Source: Hymenobacter armeniacus | Lineage (GTDB): Bacteria; Bacteroidota; Bacteroidia; Cytophagales; Hymenobacteraceae | DNA: 64,000 nucleotides | Direction of reading: 5' to 3' | NCBI RefSeq assembly: GCF_014699055.1 | Contig: NZ_JACXAC010000003.1 | Span: 714,588 to 778,587 of the forward strand | Shown here: positions 59,238 through 64,000 of the stretch, piece by piece | How positions within the stretch are numbered: the first letter of the stretch is position 1 | Layout of the letters: each line of letters starts with the position of its first letter | The notes under the pieces: model-generated | Database searches by the model: none | The model's input: only the letters and a program-made list of their open reading frames with translations | Told to the model about the DNA's origin: nothing | Translations under genes and position numbers: made by a program

Positions 59238-60971
59238 ATGTCTTTCCTTCTTCGATTTTCTTCGCTGCTCTGGGTGCTGTTTGCGGCAGCCATTGGCGGC
59301 CTCACCCTACAGGCCTGCGGCTCCGACGGCAACCAGTCGGCCGGCGGCGGCACCAGCGCGGCTGCGCGCGAGCTGGGGGCCCAGCCCCTCGTCGACAGTA
59401 CCTACGTCATCAGCACGTTTCGGGCCGAGCCCCAATTCAAGGCCCAACTCCTGCCGGCCCGACGTTTTTACCGGGAGCGACAGTTCCGGCTGGCTTGGTT
59501 CAAAGACCACCAGCCCGTTCCGCAGGTGCAAACCCTGCAGAACATAATTGCTAAAGCATCGGATGAGGGCCTCGACCCTAAAGACTATAAAATTAAGGAT
59601 TTTAAGGCGCTGTTTGCAAAGCTGGAGCAAGTGCGGGCCGACTCGGCGAAGCGTACGGCGCTGGAGCGTGAAATTGACGTGGCGCTGACCGGCACTTACA
59701 TGAAGTGGGCGTCGGACTACTACCGCGGCGTGGCCAATCCGCGCGACTTGAAGAGCACGACCTGGCAGGTAAAGCCCAACAAAATCAAACTCAACAAGGC
59801 CCTGCTCACCTTCCTGGGCGAGCGGAAAAGCCGCTACAATTACTACGAATTTGCCCCGCTGCACCCCGAGTACGACCAGTTGAAAAAAGCGCTGGCCATA
59901 TACCGTGCTCAGGAGCGTGCCGGCGGCTGGCCCGCGCTGCCGGCCGGCCTCAAGCTCAAGCCAGGGCAGGCGTCGCCGGCCGTGGCGGCCCTGCGCAAGC
60001 GGCTGCTCAATAGCGCCGGGGGCGAAGCTGCCAGCACGCCGCCGGCCGACTCGACGCGGGTAGGGACGGCCCCGGCCGCCTACACCTACGACCCCGAGCT
60101 GGTGGCCGCCGTGAAGCAGTTTCAGCAGGATGCCGGCCTGAAGCCCGACGGCGTGGTGGGCGGCGAAACCCTGCGCCAACTCAACGTGCCCATCGGCGCG
60201 CGCATCGACCAGCTCATCCTGAACATGGAGCGCTGGCGTTGGCTGCCCAAACGCTTCGAGCCAAACTACCTTTTGGTGAACATTCCGGAGTACACCCTGC
60301 ACGTGGTGGAGAACGACAAGGAAACTTTTTCGATGCCCGTCATCGTGGGAAAAGTGCTGCACGAAACCCCCATTTTTAGCGACAAAATGGAGTATGTGGT
60401 GCTCGCGCCGTATTGGAACGTGCCCTTCAGCATCATCGAAAATGAGATGCGCGACAAGCTCGTGGCCGACCCCGTGGGCACCCTCAACCGCCTCAATATG
60501 GAGGTGGTGAAAGGCTTTGGTCGCAAGGCTAAAGTGATTGACCCCACCTCTGTGGACTGGGCTAACGTGACGCAGCAAACTTTTAAGTACACGCTGCGCC
60601 GCCGCCCCGGACCCGACAACGACCTGGGCGATGTCAAGTTCATCTTCCCCAATTCGAACGACATTTACCTGCACGATACCCCGCACGATGCCCTGTTCTC
60701 GCAGTCGGCCCGCAGCTTCAGCCACGGCTGCGTGCGGGTGAAGGAGCCCATCAAATTGGCCACCTACCTCCTGCGCAACAAGGCCGGCTGGGACCAACAA
60801 ACCATCCTCGATACCATTGCTGTGCGCCGCGAGAAATACGTGCCGCTCAAGGAGAAACTACCCGTGTATCTGGTTTACTTCACGGCCTGGGCCGACGCCG
60901 CCGGGCATCCCCACTTCCGGGATGATATCTACGGCCACGACAAAACCCTCGCCAAGGAGTTCTTCGACTAG
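59238..60971 (+). CDS. YcbB-type L,D-transpeptidase lipoprotein
   Basis: I chose the ATG at 59238 (MSFLLRFSSLLWVLFAAAIG), which gives a signal peptide and a lipobox-like LTLQACGSDG. The 577-residue protein has the YcbB scaffold domain, a peptidoglycan-binding helical domain (about 275-335; AVAALRKRLLN and AVKQFQQDAGLKPDGVVGGE), and the YkuD catalytic domain (LLVNIPEYTLHVVENDKE, catalytic Cys in SHGCVRV). It forms 3-3 cross-links or lipoprotein attachments in peptidoglycan at the periplasmic face. Confidence 0.95.
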   Translation: MSFLLRFSSLLWVLFAAAIGGLTLQACGSDGNQSAGGGTSAAARELGAQPLVDSTYVISTFRAEPQFKAQLLPARRFYRERQFRLAWFKDHQPVPQVQTLQNIIAKASDEGLDPKDYKIKDFKALFAKLEQVRADSAKRTALEREIDVALTGTYMKWASDYYRGVANPRDLKSTTWQVKPNKIKLNKALLTFLGERKSRYNYYEFAPLHPEYDQLKKALAIYRAQERAGGWPALPAGLKLKPGQASPAVAALRKRLLNSAGGEAASTPPADSTRVGTAPAAYTYDPELVAAVKQFQQDAGLKPDGVVGGETLRQLNVPIGARIDQLILNMERWRWLPKRFEPNYLLVNIPEYTLHVVENDKETFSMPVIVGKVLHETPIFSDKMEYVVLAPYWNVPFSIIENEMRDKLVADPVGTLNRLNMEVVKGFGRKAKVIDPTSVDWANVTQQTFKYTLRRRPGPDNDLGDVKFIFPNSNDIYLHDTPHDALFSQSARSFSHGCVRVKEPIKLATYLLRNKAGWDQQTILDTIAVRREKYVPLKEKLPVYLVYFTAWADAAGHPHFRDDIYGHDKTLAKEFFD

Positions 60972-61270
60972 GGCGAAAAAGCCACTTGCCAGGTGGCCAG
61001 GCCCAGCGCAACCTGGCCTGATATGACACCGGATGGCCAAAGCAGCCGTCACTAAAAAGGCCCATCAGCATTCGTGCTGATGGGCCTTTTATATTAGTAC
61101 AAATGTTAATTAAGTTCGAGGCTCATAGAAAAATCCATCAGATGCCATGTAAACACAAAAGTAAATTTAACAGATAATTCATGTAGATATGTAAACTATT
61201 GTGATAGGGTGTCCTGGTGAACCATTATTCTTTTAGGCTTACATTTGTTATTAATTGCCTTGTCTGAAGA
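60972..61270. other. AT-rich intergenic region before the XRE regulator gene
   Basis: After the transpeptidase terminator the sequence becomes AT-rich. It contains two ATGTAAAC words (about 61149 and 61187) and a TACATTTG -7 box (61240-61247) for the next gene, but no clear -33 partner. No gene is seen. Confidence 0.55.
61054..61090 (+). terminator. Terminator of the L,D-transpeptidase gene
   Basis: A stem of about 16 bases, AAAAGGCCCATCAGCA / TGCTGATGGGCCTTTT, is closed by a TTCG tetraloop and followed by T. It lies about 80 bases after the stop at 60971. Confidence 0.92.
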
Positions 61271-61927
61271 ATGGTTGAACGTATCAGGACGTTGCTGGAG
61301 GCCCGGCAGCTAACCCCCACCCAGTTTGCCGATGCCATTGGCGTAGCCCGTCCTATTGTCAGCCACATTCTGTCGGGCCGCAACAAGCCCAGTCTGGAAG
61401 TGGTGCAGCGTATTTTGGCTGCCATGCCGGACCTGTCCATGCCCTGGCTGCTCAATGGCACCGGGCCCATGCTTGCCGTGGGGGCTTCAGAAGCCGCCTC
61501 GCCACCGGTAGCGGCCCCGGCTCAACTCAGTAGCCCTCCCGTGCCGGCACCAGCGCCTCTAGCACATCCAGAGCCGCGAAAAGCAGTGCAGCAAGAGCCT
61601 GTTACTGAAGCCGCCAGCTTGCCAAAGCCCGAAAATCAGCTCTCACGGCCGCGTCAGGCGCCTAAGCCAGCAATGAGTGCGCCGCTACCCAAACGTTTTG
61701 CACCAAGACTCAAAGCGGCTCCTGCTCCCGTAGCATCTGCGCCTAGTGAGCCAGCCCCCGATGCTGCCACGCCAGGCTCAGTCGCCTCCCCCGCGGGGCT
61801 TACCGAAATGCCGCAGGCCACCGGTCCCGACATGGCCGCCCAACTGCTGGCCAACTCCGAAAAACCCATTCGCCGGATAGTGATTTTTTATCGGGACGGT
61901 TCGTTCGCGGACTACCAACCCGAATAG
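61271..61927 (+). CDS. XRE-type DNA-binding protein with long Pro/Ala linker
   Basis: The 218-residue protein begins with a helix-turn-helix domain of the Cro/XRE type (about 1-60; TPTQFADAIGVARPIVSHIL and SGRNKPSLEVVQRIL). A low-complexity Pro/Ala/Ser region (about 70-185) follows, then a short conserved-looking end (PIRRIVIFYRDGSFADYQPE) that may bind a partner or effector. It is probably a transcription regulator. A possible operator region lies in the AT-rich sequence upstream. Confidence 0.85.
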   Translation: MVERIRTLLEARQLTPTQFADAIGVARPIVSHILSGRNKPSLEVVQRILAAMPDLSMPWLLNGTGPMLAVGASEAASPPVAAPAQLSSPPVPAPAPLAHPEPRKAVQQEPVTEAASLPKPENQLSRPRQAPKPAMSAPLPKRFAPRLKAAPAPVASAPSEPAPDAATPGSVASPAGLTEMPQATGPDMAAQLLANSEKPIRRIVIFYRDGSFADYQPE

Positions 61928-61969
61928 TCTGCCGCTGCCCATTCGGTAGTCTATTGCCCTGCCACTGCT

Positions 61970-62018
61970 GCCCGCCCTGACGCCCGTTGCGTAAGTAACA
62001 GACGTCAGGGCGGGCTTT
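61970..62018 (+). terminator. Terminator after the XRE regulator gene
   Basis: The stem GCCCGCCCTGACG / CGTCAGGGCGGGC (61970-61982 with 62003-62015) encloses a 20-base loop and is followed by TTTT. It lies 43 bases after the regulator stop. Confidence 0.82.
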
Positions 62019-62852
62019 TGTATACGCAACGCACAGGCGGCAATTGCTGCCTTGATAAGTGGCCCGAATTCCCGCTTCAGCTTTACTGCCAGCCCCCTCG
62101 CAATAGCCCGTCAGACGTTTTCCACCTTCAGCCACGAACCGGTTGTGCGTTACCAGTGCCGCTAAATGGCGCCAAGCAGTATGCTTGTAACAATGCAGGT
62201 TTAATGCAATTTGGCAGTAAAGAAAATCAGCAAACAGGGCACTCAATTCAACAAGCCGATGAGATAGCCAAAATTCTTTCTAATTAGAATATTAAAGTCC
62301 TTGTCTTGCTAAATAAAATAGGTGATTTTTATGTATCGGATAACCAAGGATATTTTAAGGAATAAGTATCTTGTTTTCAATGATATTTGTAATGCTAATC
62401 AAACCACAGAATAAACCTTATTGTGTTAAGTTTTTTCTTGTTGTTACAGTGACAAGTTTGTCATATTGCTAACGGTGGCCACAGCGAAGTGGAGCCTTAT
62501 GCACGGCAAGGCCCATCCGCTGCGTGCTAACTGTGTTGACAGGCAGGGCCCAGGATTGAGTGCTATAGTAGAGCCTGAATCCAAAGGGCATGGTGCTAAT
62601 TGCTTGAGCGGTGTTTGCGCCGCGAGAGCAGTGTGCAAAGAGATTGTTTCGTTGGGAATGACTGCCTACCAAGGCAGCAAATTCAACCTTCCAAACCGCC
62701 TTTGTGGGAAGTGCTGCGATAGAACCAAAATGCGTCCTGTTGTCAAATGTTAATCTGTTATTCGTAGGGTAGCGCCTTCAGCGTGCGTTTGAGGTGGGAG
62801 AAAAAGAAAACCCAGTAGACTTATAACTCAGAAGGACGTGAGTGGACTGGGG

Positions 62853-62883
62853 TTGGCCATTTGGCGGCGCTGGGCTACCTTCG
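62853..62883 (+). promoter_or_regulatory. Promoter of the small lipoprotein gene
   Basis: TTG (62853-62855) and TACCTTCG (62876-62883) are spaced by 20 bases, close to the Bacteroidota consensus. The -7 box ends only 4 bases before the ATG at 62888, so the transcript would be leaderless or nearly so. Confidence 0.55.
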
Positions 62884-62887
62884 CAGC

Positions 62888-63064
62888 ATGAAACTGACCC
62901 GCACGAATCTTTGGTTGGCCGCAGTGGCGGCTTTGTCCCTGACGGCCTCTTGCTCTCAGGCCCCCGATGCTGAAAAAGACCCCATGGCCGATGCCGCCTA
63001 CAAGCGCGCGCACCGTGCCGAAGGATATCGCGAGGCCCAGCGTTCTAACGTCACCCGTCAATAA
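62888..63064 (+). CDS. Small lipoprotein of unknown function
   Basis: The 58-residue protein starts at the ATG at 62888 (MKLTRTNLWLAAVAALSLTA). The lipobox SLTASC would release a mature lipoprotein of about 37 polar residues (SQAPDAEKDPMADAAYKRAH...). A promoter precedes it and an intrinsic terminator follows, supporting a real single-gene unit. The function is unknown. Confidence 0.7.
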   Translation: MKLTRTNLWLAAVAALSLTASCSQAPDAEKDPMADAAYKRAHRAEGYREAQRSNVTRQ

Positions 63065-63116
63065 GTCCCTGTCAACTGTCCGCGCGCTCGGATGGTTGAG
63101 TTGGCATCGAAAAAGA

Positions 63117-63151
63117 AAAGCCCCCGTCAAGAAATTGACGGGGGCTTTTTG
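63117..63151 (+). terminator. Terminator of the small lipoprotein gene
   Basis: The stem AAAAGCCCCCGTCAA / TTGACGGGGGCTTTT with loop GAAA is followed by T, about 50 bases after the stop. Confidence 0.9.
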
Positions 63152-63195
63152 CATGGGGAAGCGGCGGTTGAAAGGCTGGCCGGCAAGCTCCGTTA

Positions 63196-63684
63196 TTAGA
63201 GGACCACTGCCAGTGCCGGCGTGGGAACGGGCGCCGCGTTGAAATCGGGCAGGCTGATGCCGGCCAGCAGGTCGCGCTCCAGCAGGTCGGCCCAGGTGCG
63301 GAGGTACAGCACTACGTCGTCGCGCTGGTTGTGGCGCAGGGCGTTGCGGCGCTCAAACGGGATGGCGGCCCGAATGGCGGGGTCGGATATGCGTTCGAGG
63401 TGGGTGAGGTCTTCGCGCGAAAAGCCGAGGGCCAGCATCTCGTCGATGGTTTGGTCGATGGGCAGGCCGCTGGTGGGGCAATAGTCGATGAGCTGGCGCT
63501 CCCAGTCGCCGTAGCGCTGCATGGCGCGGGCGTGAATTTCGGCTTTGGTCAGGCGCGTGACGGTTTGGGCAAGGTGCCCGCAGTTGCAGCTGCCCATGTG
63601 GCCCCATTGGTAGGGCGCCTGGGTGGCGAGGCGTTGGGCGGTGTCGCGCAGGGCTTGGATAACAGGGAGCGTGGGCTGAGCCAT
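63196..63684 (-). CDS. Conserved-looking cytoplasmic protein of unknown function
   Basis: The 162-residue protein starts at the ATG at 63684 (MAQPTLPVIQALRDTAQRLA). It is mostly helical, with a Cys/His cluster in WGHMGSCNCGHLAQTVT (about 27-43), a CPTSG segment (about 69-73) and EDLTHLERISDPAIRAAIP. The Cys/His residues could bind metal. No signal peptide, membrane segment or family was recognised. Confidence 0.7.
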   Translation of the reverse strand: MAQPTLPVIQALRDTAQRLATQAPYQWGHMGSCNCGHLAQTVTRLTKAEIHARAMQRYGDWERQLIDYCPTSGLPIDQTIDEMLALGFSREDLTHLERISDPAIRAAIPFERRNALRHNQRDDVVLYLRTWADLLERDLLAGISLPDFNAAPVPTPALAVVL

Positions 63685-63732
63685 ATTGAGCAGAAATTAG
63701 TTACCAACGAAGCAAGTAATCAGGCTAAAAAG

Positions 63733-63768
63733 CAACAGGCCCCGGAAAAGGTTTTCCGGGGCCTGTTG
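63733..63768 (-). terminator. Perfect-stem terminator of the gene entering from the right
   Basis: A 17-base perfect stem CAACAGGCCCCGGAAAA / TTTTCCGGGGCCTGTTG with a 2-base loop lies 70 bases past the stop of the partial minus-strand gene. In that direction it is followed by GCTTTTTAG. Confidence 0.8.
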
Positions 63769-63837
63769 CACTTGAAGAGGTAATGAGCCAAGCCGTTGGC
63801 CCGCCTGATGGCGGCGCACCGACGGCAACTAACGTGG

Positions 63838-64000
63838 CTAGAACGAGCCGCGGCGCGTGCCGCCGGCATCGCCGCGCCGACGGCCGCCGAGGTCGCCGCC
63901 TTCGCGGTTGCCGCCCACGTTCACGCGGGCGCCGCCGCTGCCAAAGCGGCGAGCGGTGTCCGACTGGCCTTCCCGGGCCGGTGCGGCCGGCCGGCTACGC
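63838..64000 (-). CDS. C-terminal end of an unidentified protein with RG-rich tail (partial)
   Basis: The frame is open from the right edge to the TAG at 63838-63840 and encodes 53 residues ending GGRRRGDAGGTRRGSF. Earlier it has RRFGSGGARVNVGG. Arg/Gly-rich tails of this kind occur on RNA helicases, pseudouridine synthases and other RNA-binding proteins in these bacteria, but the catalytic part is outside the window, so no identity is assigned. The terminator at 63733-63768 fits its 3' end. Confidence 0.65.
   Translation of the reverse strand, partial: RSRPAAPAREGQSDTARRFGSGGARVNVGGNREGGDLGGRRRGDAGGTRRGSF

Larger units (their letters stand above)
61928..62887. other. Gene-poor stretch, partly AT-rich
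   Basis: About 960 bases hold no confident gene. An AT-rich core (about 62190-62460) contains two 27-codon frames, MQFGSKENQQTGHSIQQADE... at 62203 and MYRITKDILRNKYLVFNDIC... at about 62331, and a palindrome TGACAAGTTTGTCA (62450-62463). A Cys-rich frame at 62466-62753 is open but has no signal peptide or family. Decayed genes or a small RNA are possible. Confidence 0.45.

Noticed and set aside
59307..60800. 497-codon minus-strand frame opposite the L,D-transpeptidase
   Set aside because: The plus strand carries the intact SHGCVRV catalytic motif; the minus frame has no recognisable domain.
62466..62753. Cys-rich 95-codon frame
   Set aside because: It has an open frame and several Cys codons, but no signal peptide, no promoter or ribosome site seen and no family, so it was not called as a gene.

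Overview
The window looks like chromosomal DNA from a GC-rich member of the Bacteroidota, most likely a Hymenobacter-type bacterium of the order Cytophagales. The evidence is a SusC/RagA TonB-dependent receptor, DUF3127 and DUF1571 proteins, a Cytophagales-style pyruvate carboxylase, and promoters with the Bacteroidota pattern TTG - about 19 bases - TAnnTTTG. No rRNA, tRNA, CRISPR array, transposase or prophage was seen. The species assignment is an inference from gene content.

Layout. 1-3.5 kb: 5' end of a SusC-like receptor gene (minus strand), a secreted protein and a glycogen-binding-module/esterase fusion. 3.5-12.7 kb: an aromatic amino acid block, with a leader peptide containing three consecutive Trp codons and a terminator hairpin, then trpE-G-D-C-F-B-A and a DAHP synthase, followed by phenylalanine 4-hydroxylase, which has its own short leader ORF and hairpin. 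Three gaps inside the trp operon each carry a different inverted-repeat family. 12.9-16.8 kb: a membrane-anchored AraC regulator, small membrane proteins, a dienelactone hydrolase and a HEAT-like protein. 16.9-21.1 kb: ABC1 kinase, TetR regulator, photolyase and SDR, all on the minus strand. 21.3-30.8 kb: pyruvate carboxylase, M28 peptidase, META lipoprotein, an outer-membrane-type protein, an alpha/beta hydrolase, a leucine-rich-repeat kinase and an unknown protein. 30.8-36.1 kb: a GC-rich noncoding stretch, an AddA/RecB-like helicase between two AT-rich orphan genes, and a thioesterase. 36.3-39.1 kb: cold shock protein and DEAD-box RNA helicase. 39.2-45 kb: housekeeping oxidoreductases and small domains.

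The most distinctive region is 45.1-52.2 kb. A five-gene minus-strand operon encodes an esterase, an ATP-grasp ligase with a histone-H1-like tail, a COG2170-type carboxylate-amine ligase, a class I glutamine amidotransferase and a second (probably circularly permuted) ATP-grasp-like protein. A divergent gene encodes an esterase fused to a DinB domain. This set looks able to build a small amide-linked metabolite. A few kilobases on are an isoaspartyl peptidase and a cyanophycinase, the enzymes that break down beta-aspartyl (cyanophycin-type) peptides, with no cyanophycin synthetase in view. An M1 aminopeptidase follows. The rest (59.2-64 kb) holds an L,D-transpeptidase lipoprotein, an XRE-type regulator, a gene-poor AT-rich stretch, a tiny lipoprotein, an unknown protein and the RG-rich C-terminus of a gene running off the window.

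The window is rich in palindromic intergenic repeats of at least five sequence families. One family lies inside the reading frame of the AddA-like helicase and is translated. Another supplies the stop codon of the ABC1 kinase gene.
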